Shown in pieces: positions 10,229 to 20,210 of a DNA stretch of 64,000 nt. Positions within the stretch are counted from its first letter, which is position 1; each line of letters begins with the position of its first letter. The notes under the pieces are model-generated. The model had not been told where the DNA came from and did no database searches. It saw only the letters and a program-made list of their open reading frames with translations. The DNA is from Platycnemis pennipes (Eukaryota; Arthropoda; Insecta; Odonata; Platycnemididae), in contig OW121854.1 of NCBI GenBank assembly GCA_933228895.1, positions 132,413,926 through 132,477,925 on the forward strand. Direction: 5' to 3'. The translations under genes and the position numbers were made by a program.

Positions 10229-13200
10229 ATCAATGTGTTTTGACGTAGGTAAGAAACGAACTTTGCCAGCCTATCCCAAATTTTGAAACCCACGAAAATT
10301 TCAGGGGCAAAAAAACATACGTACATACAAGCATTGGAATAAATATTTATAAAATTGCTAAAACAATGGCTGAGCAAATTAAAAACAAAGTAGAGAAGTA
10401 AAATTGTTTGTATGAGTATAGTTATAAGATGTAATGGAAACCAAAATACGTAATTGTCGACAATGTAATAGAACCAATTAATTTCACTTCGACGAGTAAT
10501 TATGTTTGTTTAAATTATTACAAGTAATTAGGGCAACTGAGAAATTTTACGGTTGCTCGTTATAGTATATTTACGTTCATTTTTAGCAGATCGCTTTCTA
10601 TCGACTTGTAATATGATGATATGCCTATTTATTACGCGAATGACAGTCCCGTGTACTTCCTTCGAAGACATGTGAGAAACACCATTTACGTTGTTCGTGA
10701 TTGATATTGTGGAAGTTGAAAATGGGAAACTGTAAAATTAATCGCATTCACCGTGGTTTATTCACATATCACGATAGAATATGGTGCGATTGTTTTAGTT
10801 GATATTCAGTAAAATAAAGTAATCACTTCGTAATATTAATCCTACTTTTAATAATCACCTAGCCGGGCTATTAGAACATCATCATACTAATATATAAAAA
10901 TAAAGTGGTGTCTGTCTGTCTGCCGGTTCCATTTTACACATCTCTCAAAGACTAATGATCCGATTGACTTGACATTTTGTAGAAATATAGCGTATTCGAT
11001 TTCTTTCATACTTTCCTAATGTAATGGGAAAATGTTTGAACTTTCTTATTCTCTTAACCGATTTTCACTTTGTACTCGAGTTTTCTGGGCAGTGTGTAAT
11101 TTACGTTGAAATTTACTGTTTTTTTCTATTCCGAGCGTTGCTAAGGCCATCGCCATTGTCGTCTCCGAAATGAAAACATCGCTGACGCTTAAACAGTTCG
11201 TCACAGAGGGATGCCGTGAACGGAATCGTGCTTTTCGAGTGCATATAGGAAGGCACTGGAGGCATTGTGAAGGCTATTCGTGAAGCAAAGTCATTCATGT
11301 TTTTCCGCACAAAGGTACGTGCTGACTGCCAGCGCTACTCACGGATTGCATTCGGTTAAATTTATAAGTATTTAAAAGAATGCTTCAGCGGTATTCAGAT
11401 GTTTTATTTTTTTTATTTATTTACGGGTTTGTGCATTTGAACCAACCTGGGACATGGAGAGATGGAACGCTTACGATGACGATAGCTTGAGATACTTAAA
11501 CAAAAAGCAGGGAAAATAAAATTTAAATCCCATTGGAACATAATGTCTCATCACGTGTACGTGGGATGTTCATTGATGCCATCGCAATGATGCTAAAAAT
11601 ATTCGTCAAACAGCGACGCCGTGTACAGCATTGTTCTTTTCGGGAATATATTGAAAGTAGTACATGTAAAGAAGGTACGAAAAAGAGGCATCGCAGCTAA
11701 TCCTTGAATCTAGATCTGCCATTTCATTCGGAAAAATCACAAGGACTTACTTTTCGCGCTCCTCCCAGATAAAATAGGTTTGTATTCGATAAAACTAAAA
11801 GTATTTAAGTGAATGTTTCTGCGGGATTCAAAAGGTGCATATTTTATTGATTTCTACTACATTCCGAAGTGGACCGCTTTCAAAATAGTTTTCTTTTGAG
11901 ACACAAGATAGTGATAAAATACTTAAAGGAAGTCTAATCAAAAATAAGAGTGGCAATATGAAAAACATTGTGAAATAGTTGAAGGTCAAATATAGAAGGT
12001 GTGCGCAGCCGAGCGACAAGTGCCTGGTGTAAGTAGTCTAAATCTGTACTAGGTAATAAGAATAGAATTTACACCAATTGGAATAAATGCATTAATACGC
12101 ATCCGGAGGAAGTTCATTGACGCCACTCTCATGAAGTTGAAGAACGGAGGCAAACATTACATACATAAAAGGTCAGGGAAAATATTTTTGCCGAAAAGGT
12201 TGGTACAACCATTCCCAAAATCCCGATTCTGGTGTGGAATCACGGATTCGCGTTATCGATCAATCCTTATCGTTAGCGATTACCGTTAACGGTTATCGTT
12301 AACGGTTAACGATTCACTCGGATGAGTGAAGAAGAAACTCCATCACCATTGCATCACCATTTGCGAAAAGCGATTTGAAGTGGTGCGCGAGCAACAGTGA
12401 AGCACGTCCTCTCTCCGACATTTAAGTTAAATAAAAAAATGACGACGACGCTAGCGCACGCGTCTTATATCGAAGAAGATCCAGGACAGAGTGTCGACGA
12501 CAGACCTCTCGTTCCAACCTCCTTTGCATCTTCCGGCCTGAAAGTTCCCAGATAACATTCTTAGTTTTGTAAAGACCCAGGCATGAGTCCAGGCAGTAAA
12601 TTAAATGTTTACATTACATTCATGGTTCAGGTGGGGAGCCATAGCCAACTCCATAACACAAGTTTGTTAAAATTTCGTAATGCAATTTGCAATTATTATA
12701 TTTCTCCCCCCCCCCCGTTGAATTCCAACGGGAACCTTCAGCCAGTATCAAACATATCATCACTCTAGAAACCATTACCACAAGCATGAACATACTTATT
12801 CATGACTACAAGCATTTAATTTGCGCATAACTTGCGTGCATTGCGGTCATGTGATGCACCTGGCTCTCTTTATTGGCTAATCTCATTTTTCCATTACTGG
12901 ACGGCGCAATTTTTCATAGCACTCCTCATCAACGGGTGAAGAACCACCCAGTTACAGAGAATCGGAAACTGTAATTTCTAATATCTAATTTATACAGATT
13001 TCCATCCCTTGTACCAACTCCCACAACTGTATTATTTTTCTTATTAACAATTGTAAATTCAGCCTCATCAATGAACATTTTATTACCTTGGTATTCAAGT
13101 TAAAGAATTAGAAAGCAAATTGCACTTCAATTGGTCAACCATCAAAACATCAAAGAAATCAAGGTCTCACCACTTACTAGTTTGAAGCGTGATTGTCTTT

Positions 13201-13500
13201 TCAGTGATTATTAAAATCTTGGTTCTAGCAATGAGTATTTTCACGGACTTTTTAAGAATTCTAATATTACTAGCTTCAACTTCAGCAACAAAATCATAAG
13301 TTAGGTACTTTTCCACTCTTCAGTTCATTAGTTTGAATTAGTATTGGCTCTCATATTGGTAGGACGAGCTTGATGATTACCCTATTATTGGTCTATTACT
13401 CTATCTACTTCAAGCAACCTCTATTATTATTATTCATGTTGTTTGCGTTCCCATCCGTGACGGCCACCGTATGACGATGGCACCGCTTCCCACCGCGGCC
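10229..13500. other. AT-rich sequence, no gene; possible Helitron-like segments
   Basis: No protein similarity was recognised. At about 10,885-11,060 the run ATATATAAAAATAAAGTGG, CTGTCTGTCTGCC and 'ATGATCCGATTGACTTGACA' resembles the 5' part of Helentron-type repeats common in insects. Degenerate internal repetition is visible between 11,360-11,600 and 11,790-12,130. A homopolymer of C lies at about 12,706-12,717. Confidence 0.4.
12250..12312. repeat. Self-complementary TTAACGGTTA-type cluster
   Basis: The segment contains repeated TTATCGTTAGCGATTACCG and GTTAACGGTTATCGTTAACG motifs, i.e. direct and inverted copies of GTTAACGG. It can fold on itself. No enclosing element was identified. Confidence 0.5.
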
Positions 13501-13521
13501 TTCCCCCGAAGGGCCCGCACC

Positions 13522-14298
13522 CTACCGCTCCCTCCACGCTGTTGATAGGCACCACTTGTCGGAAGCAGTGTCCCGCCATCGTGCGACCAACAATTCCACA
13601 ATTGGCTGGACTCTTGGCTGGAAATTCACGTCTTTCGGTCTCTTCTTTCTGTCATGGCCCTGCTCATATTCTTCTATTTGCTGTATCACTGTTTCCACAT
13701 TTAAATCTTGAGTTGCAGCAACAGTTCGCAATGAAGTTACTGCACTATCACATTAACTTGGCATAGCAATGAGAAAATGGATAATCTGTTGCCTTGGATC
13801 AAACTCGGCTCCCGATTCATAAAGTTCACGAACAGTCTTATCAAATTCTGTACTAAATTTCTCAAACGTGTTTTGGTTAGGCAAATATCTTAGATTTTGA
13901 AATTTCTTTGTGTGACTAATTACACTCGCCATAATCATTTTCTCGTATCTAGTCTACGGAGCAATTCACATTTCGTGAGCAGCGGAGAAACCTTTAACTA
14001 TTTCCAACAGCTCCCATTCTTTCAGCGATATGTCTCTTCTTCCTTTTATCATCTCTCTCCCATATTCTTCCAATTTCACTTCTCTTTAATTTATTCGCTG
14101 CTGCGGTTTCTCCCGCTTGGGGGCAGTTGAGGAAGGAGCTATTATTCCTGAATACGGCTTCTCTATTACATACCTTACTTTCTTTTCGACCAGTATCAAT
14201 TCCACTAAGAATTTCCAACTATCGTAGTTCTTCCCTTTAAATTGTTGCATCTTAAGTATGTCTTCTTCTTCTTCCATTTTTAATATTTTTGGTTTCAA
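13522..14298 (-). pseudogene. Copia gag (broken)
   Basis: The minus frame 14,086-14,298 starts near MEEEEDILKMQQFKGKNYDS and continues WKFLVELILVEKKVRYVIE, matching the N-terminal gag domain of Copia elements ('F.G.NY..W...ME..L....L..VIE'). After a frame change, 13,753-13,938 gives FEKFSTEFDKTVRELYESGA and DPRQQIIHFLIAMPS, which matches the 'LL.SLP.SY' block, and 13,522-13,731 gives TVIQQIEEYEQ. The zinc knuckle expected next was not found. Gag packages the element RNA. It lies just downstream of a partial LTR at 14,429-14,505, consistent with a 5' end on the minus strand. Confidence 0.7.
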
Positions 14299-14428
14299 CA
14301 GAATAATTAATGTTCACTTTCTTTAATATTCCACAAAAGACACCGCGCGGCCAAGCACTGAGATAAGCAGATCCACGTAACACCTTTCTTCTTCGATAAC
14401 GGGACTGGTTTCGAGACTTGTTGTCTTC

Positions 14429-14505
14429 TGTGTTTTTCTTATGATTTTATTTTCTTAAGAATTCGTACAGTGGCATTTCCGGTACAAGAACTCATTCAAA
14501 AACAT
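14429..14505 (-). repeat. Partial Copia 5' LTR
   Basis: It is about 90% similar over 77 bp to the LTR at 2011-2090 (shared TTATGATTTTATTTTC and AAGAATTCGTACA blocks) and lies just upstream of Copia gag. The other half is missing: the similarity stops at AAAACAT where an inverted Penelope fragment (14,506-14,773) begins. Confidence 0.7.
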
Positions 14506-14773
14506 ATATACACATATATATATATGTTCACAGAGAGGACGCGCTAGGTTTGTATACACATGAAAAAAGGAGACACTCACAAAGTAAACTGGGAGACGTT
14601 TCGACGCTCATGGCGCCATTCTCGATCCGGAGAGAGTGACGTTCTCCACGTAGAGTGAGGGGGTGGTGGAAAGGGAAAAGGGTGGGGGAAGAGGGGTGGG
14701 GAGGAAAAGGTGACCAGTAGGGACTCTCAATGTTGCTGATTGAGGCCTGGAAACTCCCATGCCTTAGAAACGC
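14506..14773 (-). mobile_element. PLE-1 3' end, inverted copy
   Basis: Its reverse complement matches the 3' part of PLE-1 at 17,640-17,960, including the block GCGCCATGAGCGTCGAAACG and CTCCTTTTTTC. With the sense copy that follows (14,774-15,291) it forms arms of a long inverted repeat (about 14,640-14,770 against 15,115-15,245). Inverted partial copies at element ends are a known habit of Penelope-like elements. Confidence 0.7.
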
Positions 14774-15291
14774 TTCATCGCCTTGCCGCCGCCCAAGATG
14801 TAACTACTGCCCGCTTCTCCGTCCCACACTTCCCATCAATCGGTCTTCTAATACGGCGACCTGCACCTCCATCAACACCATCTATCGCCTCTCCTGTAAT
14901 TTATTCTACATTGGTGAGACCACCACCCACCTGTCGATCCGTATGAATGGCCATCGTCATTCCACCAACCCTTCCTCGATCCCATTCCGAAGCACACCGC
15001 TTCCCACGGTCACCCTTTCGACCATTGCTTTTCCCTCGATATTATTGAAGTCCTCCCTGAATCAGCCGTTGGCAGCATACAGGTGAGAACCAGAGAATCC
15101 GCCCACATTTTCGTTTCTAAGGCATGGGAGATTCCAGGCCTCAATCAGCAATATTGAGAGCCCCCATTGGTCACCTCTTCCCCCACCCTTTTCCCCTTCC
15201 ACCCCCTCACTCTCCGCGGAGAACGTCACTGTCTCCGGATCGAGAATGGCGCCATGAGCGTCGAAACGTCTCCTAGTTTACTTACCGCAGC
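14774..15291 (+). pseudogene. PLE-1 endonuclease domain fragment (GIY-YIG)
   Basis: The frame reads SINTIYRLSCN, LFYIGETTTHLSIRMNGHRH at about 14,866-14,960, i.e. the Penelope GIY-YIG nuclease: Y.L.C.....YIGET..L..R.N.HR. The preceding cysteine-rich stretch (PRCNYCPLLRP) matches the CxxC linker. The domain nicks target DNA for retrotransposition. The reading continues in another frame to SAHIFVSKAWEIPGLNQQ and then to a non-coding tail containing the hammerhead-like motif at 15,240-15,266. The RT is absent, so this is a 5'-truncated copy. Confidence 0.75.
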
Positions 15292-16455
15292 ATCGAACCA
15301 GCTCAGCCGGCAAAGCAAGGACGATCCAAAAATGTTCAAGGGTTGGGGGGACTTTAAGCCAGGGCGGACGGTAAAACAAGGAGGGCCGTATGACGCGAGC
15401 ACGGGAGAGAGATTACGCGGAGCGTAAGAATGAACCTCTGCCTTTTCTACATTTAACACAACAACATTTATTCATCGAATGAACACGAAGGACACACTCT
15501 ACAGCTAATTAACACGTCTTACTTACTAATGAGGGATGAAAGGTGAATGAATGGCGAGACATAAATGGAACGAAATCAACAAAAATAAAATAATCACTCT
15601 TTAACACTTTGAACAAATAAATGACCAAGTATGAAAAAAAAGATAAACTACAAAATGAAGAGAATTATAAGCTCCTCGTCCTTTTTTGAATACTAATGAT
15701 GAGGATGGGAGTGAGTGATACAGAAGTTATGGTCCCGTACGACTAGGATTGTCCACTCTTGGGATCAGTTTGATAGGGTCTCTTCTCTTAACCTGAAGGG
15801 ACTTTAACTCTGTTTGGATATCTCGTACACAACTTATTCTGGCGCACACGGGTTTCACAGTGGGGAAGCGTGAATAAGAGGGTTGAAACCACTTAGGATT
15901 GGGGAAATATGGGTGTGGCGATACTTATGTATGAGATGGTGTGGAGCTTGACGGCGAAATCCAGCGCGGAGAGACTGCACCGTTGAGTTTTCGGTATGGT
16001 GGCGTGGAGAACGGAATTCAACAACTCCTGTTGTGAAAATGCACCTTCCGACTTAAAGGAACTCGTCCAACCTTTGGTTCCGGGGATGCGGCGGCCCGCT
16101 ACCTTTCGCGGTCTGTCGCCCTTATCCACCCGAAACAGCACCTCCTCTTTGGGGTGCCGGGATCGAGGTCCGCTGCGTCTCGTTCCTCTTCTGGGGCAGA
16201 ACGCAGGAAAAACCGCTAGGGAACGACTTTGTCAATTCCTCGCGGATGTCGTGGTGATCTCCGTCTCCAACTATCGCCTCTCACTCTCTCTCCGTCCACA
16301 CTCTCGCCTGGCTTCACCAGCACACCCTGAGCGTCTGTGCTCGACTCCGATTACCAACTGCCCTCGTTCGTCCCCTGTAACTCTCGTCCCCCCCTCTCAC
16401 GTGACTTCAATTCAAAAAATCACCAATAGGTTCATGGCTTACACTGCCCAATGAC
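15292..16455. other. Unassigned insert between PLE-1 copies, GC-rich 3' half
   Basis: PLE-1 sequence stops abruptly after GTTTACTTA at 15,291 and the next PLE-1 copy starts near 16,460. The interval has no recognisable protein. On the minus strand AATAAATGTTGTTGTG (about 15,455-15,470) could be a polyadenylation region of an LTR, and the length (about 1.15 kb) would suit a solo LTR, but clear TG..CA ends and a target duplication were not found. Confidence 0.35.
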
Positions 16456-17130
16456 CTGGGTTGACACAAAAGTGGCGTGATTCTCACTTTTACAGAATCC
16501 AGTGCGCTAGACAAAGGAACATTTTTACCAGATATCCACGCAGAAAAAGGCAGGCGTTCACCTCGCTCACGAAACGGGGACCCGGCTTGTTTCTTTCACC
16601 TCAGTTTCTTTCACCTCTTCCATCTCCGAATCCTGAATTACCTTTTTGGATATCAATATTCTCTTGGAAAATCAAAAATTCATTACCTCTGTCCACAAAA
16701 AACCGACAAATCACCAACAATACCTTCACTTCCAAAGTTGCCACCCGCCACATATCAAGCGCTCGATCCCGTTCTCCCTCTCCACCCGAGGACACCGTAT
16801 ATGCGACAACGCCCCTTCCCTCCAAAAATATACGGACAGCCTCCATCACTCCCTCAGGAAACGTACCCCGAAAAACTTCTCTACAACAAAATCCTCCCTC
16901 CCACTGCCAAATTCAACCCCCGTGCCAAGTCTGACCCCCCACAAACCATTAACTTGTTCACAACATACATTCCCGGCGCCCATAGAATTAATAAGATCCT
17001 CAGAGACTTGTTCCCTATTATAAAGAGCAACGCTTCCACTTCTCTTCTTCTGCCCACCTGCCCCTCAGTCTGCTTCAAACGCCCGCCTAACTTACGTGAT
17101 ATTTTCAAATCCACTGGGCCCTCCCTTCAA

Positions 17131-17414
17131 CCACCATCCACCCGCTCTCCTTTATCATCGCCTTGCCTCCGCTCAAGGTGTAAATGCTGCCCGCTTCTCC
17201 GTCCCACACGTCCCATCAATCGGTCTTCCACTACGGCGACCTGCACCTCCATCAACACCATCTATCGCCTCTCCACCATCCACCCGCTCTCCTTTGTCAT
17301 CGCCTTGCCGTCGCTCAAGGTGCAAATGTTGCCCGCTTCTCCGTCCCACACGTCCCATCAATCGGTCTTCCACTACGGCGACCTGCATCTCCATCAACAC
17401 TATCTATCGCCTCT
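17131..17414 (+). repeat. Tandem duplication of 142 bp within PLE-1
   Basis: CCACCATCCACCCGCTCTCC begins at 17,131 and again at 17,273, and the two units stay about 95% alike to about 17,414. The period is not a multiple of three, so the duplication shifts the reading frame and duplicates the cysteine-rich linker. Confidence 0.85.
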
Positions 17415-17791
17415 CCTGTAATTTTTGTCCCTCATTTTATATCGGTGAGACCACCACCCACCTGTCGATCCGTATGAATGGCCATCGTCATTCCACCAAC
17501 CCTTCCTCGATCCCATTCCGAAGCACACCGCTTCCCACGGTCACCCCTTCGACCATTGCTTTTCCCTCAATATTATTGAAGTCCTCCCTGAATCCGCCGG
17601 CAGTATAGAGGTGAGAACCAGAGAATCCGCCCACATTTTCATTTCTAAGGCATGGGAATATCCTGGCCTCAATCTCCAACATTGAGAGCCCCCATTGGTC
17701 ACCTTTTCCTCCCCTCCACCAGCCCCTTCTTCCCCCTCCTTTTTTCCATTCCACCCCCTCACTCTACCCGGAGAACATCACTCTCTCCGGA

Positions 17792-17818
17792 TCGAGAATG
17801 GCGCCATGAGCGTCGAAA
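17792..17818 (+). ncRNA. Hammerhead-ribozyme-like motif in PLE-1
   Basis: UCGAGAA, U, hairpin GGCGC-CAUGA-GCGUC (one G-U pair), then GAAAC. Identical cores occur at 15,240-15,266 (plus) and 14,599-14,625 (minus). Again U3 and A8 replace the consensus C3 and G8. Confidence 0.4.
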
Positions 17819-17934
17819 CGTCTCCCAGTTTACTTTGTGAGTGTCTCCTTTTTTCGTGTATCTATGTTTTTTGTTAAGTGTCCTCTTGTGCGAATTATTG
17901 TGTATCCGCCTAGTGCGTCCTCTTTGTGAACATA

Positions 17935-17998
17935 TACACATATACAGATATATACACATGTATATATATATAGACACAGAGTGTTATATATATACACA
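17935..17998. repeat. (TA/CA)n microsatellite tract
   Basis: Alternating ACATATACACATATACAGAT and TATATATA runs follow the PLE-1 3' end. The inverse arrangement is seen at the inverted PLE-1 end near 14,505-14,530. Confidence 0.7.
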
Positions 17999-18009
17999 CA
18001 AATCACCAT

Positions 18010-18138
18010 TCATACACAACGCCATAGGCGCAAATACGAAATATAAATTCAAACAGAAGGTGAAAGAAAGAGACAGTGAACATACAATAAACAGTGAACA
18101 CAACGGTGGTGTGGAGATGGAATGATGGTCGAAAACAC
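18010..18138 (+). repeat. Direct repeat, copy 1 (about 130 bp)
   Basis: The sequence from CATACACAACGCCATAGGCG to GATGGTCGAAAACAC recurs at 18,424-18,554 at about 93% identity. The two copies flank the SINE at 18,139-18,370. Confidence 0.8.
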
Positions 18139-18370
18139 ATGGAAAAAATTTCGCCTTGACCGGGAATGGAACCACGGACCTTCCGGTTGCCGGGCGACTG
18201 CATAGACCACCATGCTACCAAGGTTACTCTAATCTCCAGCAAATTCGACGGGGTTTTATAGCACCAAGTGCCCCCCAGATGAGCCCATAGAGGCGGCCAA
18301 GAGATGGCGCGAGGGCATGGTTCCACCCACCAACGGAGAGAATACACAGAAGAGGAAATGATAGAAAGAC
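18139..18370 (-). mobile_element. tRNA-headed SINE (minus strand)
   Basis: On the minus strand an A-box-like GGTAGCATGGTGGTCTATGC (about 18,200-18,222) is followed by a B-box-like GGTTCCATTCCCGG (18,158-18,171), with a pol III style T-run just after. The rest (18,240-18,370) is non-coding. It differs from the SINE at 2941-3240 beyond the tRNA-like head. The direct repeats on either side may reflect the arrangement of the surrounding Penelope flank rather than a target duplication. Confidence 0.55.
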
Positions 18371-18423
18371 TCACTCACACAGACAGTATGAAAGATATAG
18401 CACATATGTCTGAGGCGCACAAT

Positions 18424-18554
18424 TCATACACAACGCCATAGGCGCAAATACACAAATATAAATTCAAACAGAAGGTGAAAGAAAGAGATAGTAAATATAC
18501 ATAAAACATTGAACACAACGGTGGTGTGGAGATGAAATGATGGTTGAAAACACC
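18424..18554 (+). repeat. Direct repeat, copy 2
   Basis: This is the partner of 18,010-18,138. After GAAAACAC it runs into the flank of the next Penelope copy (ATATCTTGGAGATAGAC), which recurs inverted at about 19,290-19,312. Confidence 0.8.
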
Positions 18555-18589
18555 AATAAATATCTTGGAGATAGACTGAGAGATGACAG

Positions 18590-19300
18590 GAACACACAAA
18601 AAAGAGACGAAACACACTTACTTTGGCTAATTTTCGGGTTTTTTGCAACCCGTCTTCTAGGCCGTTGAGATGAGACTGTCCAGAAAGCGCGCCTTCGAGG
18701 TGCAGTGGGGAGGGGAGTGGTGGGGGAAGGAGGTGATGTGAGGTATCCTTCTGTATCTTATCGCTCGCCGCGGGAGTCTGGGACGAGTGGTCGAGGGTTG
18801 GGAGAAGGAAACTCAGGAGAGAGGAAGAGGGGTGAGGGGAATGATGTTAATGATTAAGGTTAATGAATAATATCAAATCCAGGGGGCAGGGGGGGGGGAA
18901 TGCTTTCCAGATCCAGATTGTTGACATTTCTATTGTGCACACTTCTATGCTCGGTGCCGTGGGTGGAAGTCTGTGAATTATTGAGACTGTGAAGCAGTCG
19001 TCGAAATTTTTGCTATGTGTCTGTGCGTGGGTTGGAACGGGAAAATTTGTGAGGCCCGAGTTTGATTTGCATGATGCTCTGTGGTTGTTTATTCGGATGG
19101 ATAGGGGGGTGGTGCATTCTCCCATGTAGAAAGCAGGGCAGTGTTTACATTGCAAGAGATATACAACGTTAGTGGACGTGCAGGTGCCGGAAGCTTCTAT
19201 TGTGTAGACGGTCTAGAAGACGGGTTGCAAAAAAACAGGAAAATTAGCCAAAGTAAGTGTGTTTCGTCTCTTTTTTGTGTGTTCCTGTCATCTCTCCGTC
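18590..19300 (-). mobile_element. PLE-2-related endonuclease fragment bounded by inverted flanks
   Basis: CAAAGTAAGTGTGTTTCGTC and neighbouring sequence occur at 19,246-19,290 on the plus strand and inverted at 18,590-18,632, so the unit has inverted ends about 100 bp long. Inside, the minus-strand frame 18,847-19,155 gives CKHCPAFYMGECTTPLSIRI and NNHRASCKS, the Penelope GIY-YIG domain, then SKNFDDCFTVSII. The nuclease start (NVVYLLQCKHC) reads on into 19,156-19,185. Confidence 0.65.
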
Positions 19301-19309
19301 TATCTCCAA

Positions 19310-20202
19310 GATAAGATTACCGATATTTCGGTGGCCACTGCCACCTTTCTCAAAGGAGAGGAGAGAACTGACAGGGGGGGACGGCAGGTGGAGGAAACAA
19401 GTGAAAGGTGGAAGTAAGGGAAAGGAGGGGTATGGAAGAGGGGGAATGGAAAGGGTATGAGAAAAAGTATGAGAAGATGAAAGAAAGACGGACGGCTCCT
19501 TTAATGAGCCCTGTTAATACCTGGTTTGCGGAAGGCATGGAAGAGCCAAATTAGAGAATGCTCCAGCGTTTTAAGTTGAAGGGGAGACGCTGAAGGTGGG
19601 AAGGAGGCCAGTATGCCCACCTTGAAGCAATTGTTAAAGCTGGAATCGTGGGAGGAGGCATGTATGGCTACTGGAAGAGAATAAGAGTGGGAGGAGGGAT
19701 TATTGCAGGAAGAGCGGTGACCATTCATGCGGATGCATAGCGCGGTGGTGGAGAGGCCGATGTAAAAAGCGGGACAGAATTGGCAGAGTAGAAGGTAGAC
19801 AGTATTTTCCGTGGTGCAGGAAAGTGAAGGCATGGATGGAAGTGGAAAAGAGAGGAATTGTTTAGGGAGAGGCTCGGTGATAAGGATAGGACAGGTTTTG
19901 CATCTAGCGCGATTGCAGGGGGAAGGGGGTGTTTTTGGAAGAAGATTGGATTTGGACAGAGGTCTGGTGGATCTCAGAATGCCCGAGAGGTTGGGGGGAC
20001 GTTTGAAGGTAAAAGACGGGCATTTGGGGAAAATATTGGTGGTGATAAGGTTATCGGAGAGGATAGGGAATAGGTCTTTGAGGATGTGTTTGAGGGACTG
20101 AATACCAGGGAAGTAGGTTGTGCACAAGGAGAGGTTGTCTTTGGTTTTGCGAGGAGGGGCTATGGGGGAGTAAGGTTTGTTGGAGATTTTTTTGTTGAGA
20201 AG
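19310..20202 (-). pseudogene. PLE-2 C-terminal half: linker and GIY-YIG endonuclease
   Basis: An open minus-strand frame (19,501-20,202) starts LLNKKISNKPYSPIAPPRKT and contains FPGIQSLKHILKDLFPIL, FKRPPNLSGILRSTRPLS and a cysteine-rich stretch (CNRARCKTCPILI). It ends with the nuclease TENTVYLLLCQFCPAFYIGL, IRMNGHRSSC. No stop interrupts it. Its N-terminal continuation (RT with YIDD) lies 10 kb away at 30,312-30,717, because a transposon inserted at GTGCTCAG (20,203-20,210). The downstream non-coding part (19,310-19,500) holds a hammerhead-like motif at 19,326-19,353. Confidence 0.85.
19326..19353 (-). ncRNA. Hammerhead-ribozyme-like motif in PLE-2
   Basis: Sense (minus) strand: UUGAGAA, A, hairpin GGUGGC-AGUG-GCCACC (six perfect pairs), then GAAAU. 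Same U3/A8 replacement as in PLE-3 and PLE-1. A stem III is less obvious here (AU-AUCGGUA-AU-C at most). Confidence 0.4.
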
Positions 20203-20210
20203 GTGCTCAG
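20203..20210. repeat. Target-site duplication GTGCTCAG, left copy
   Basis: It is identical to 30,304-30,311. In PLE-2 sense it encodes the PEH of the protein at the join, so one copy is native to the target. Confidence 0.9.

Larger units (their letters stand above)
16461..17870 (+). mobile_element. PLE-1, longer copy (RT end, linker, GIY-YIG, 3' region)
   Basis: Frames in succession show the end of the RT/thumb (DINILLENQKFITSVHKKPT, then TRGHRICDNAPSLQKY), and the linker with FTTYIPGAHRINKILRDLFP and CFKRPPNLRDIFKSTGPS. These are followed by the CxxC region (SRCKCCPLLRP) and the GIY-YIG nuclease SINTIYRLSCNFCPSFYIGE (about 17,390-17,450) with IRMNGHRHS. The coding frame shifts several times. 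One cause is visible: a 142-bp tandem duplication at 17,131-17,414. The 3' region includes the hammerhead-like motif at 17,792-17,818 and ends GTGAGTGTCTCC. Confidence 0.75.

Noticed and set aside
11390..12130. Tandem duplication of about 430-545 bp
   Set aside because: Pairs of similar words occur (for example AGTATTTAA..GAATG and GTTCATTGA.GCCA), but the spacing is inconsistent and similarity is weak. It was left as a comment in the intergenic entry.
12583..12768. 61-codon frame across the poly-C run
   Set aside because: Short, low complexity, no similarity.
15292..16455. Firm call of a solo Gypsy LTR
   Set aside because: A possible polyadenylation signal is present, but no TG..CA ends or duplication could be fixed.
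16601..17114. Minus-strand frames opposite PLE-1
   Set aside because: They are antisense shadows of the Penelope coding sequence, which has the recognisable domains on the plus strand.
18158..18222. Possible functional tRNA gene on the minus strand
   Set aside because: A- and B-box-like words are present, but no cloverleaf with a 7-bp acceptor stem could be drawn and it continues into a SINE body.
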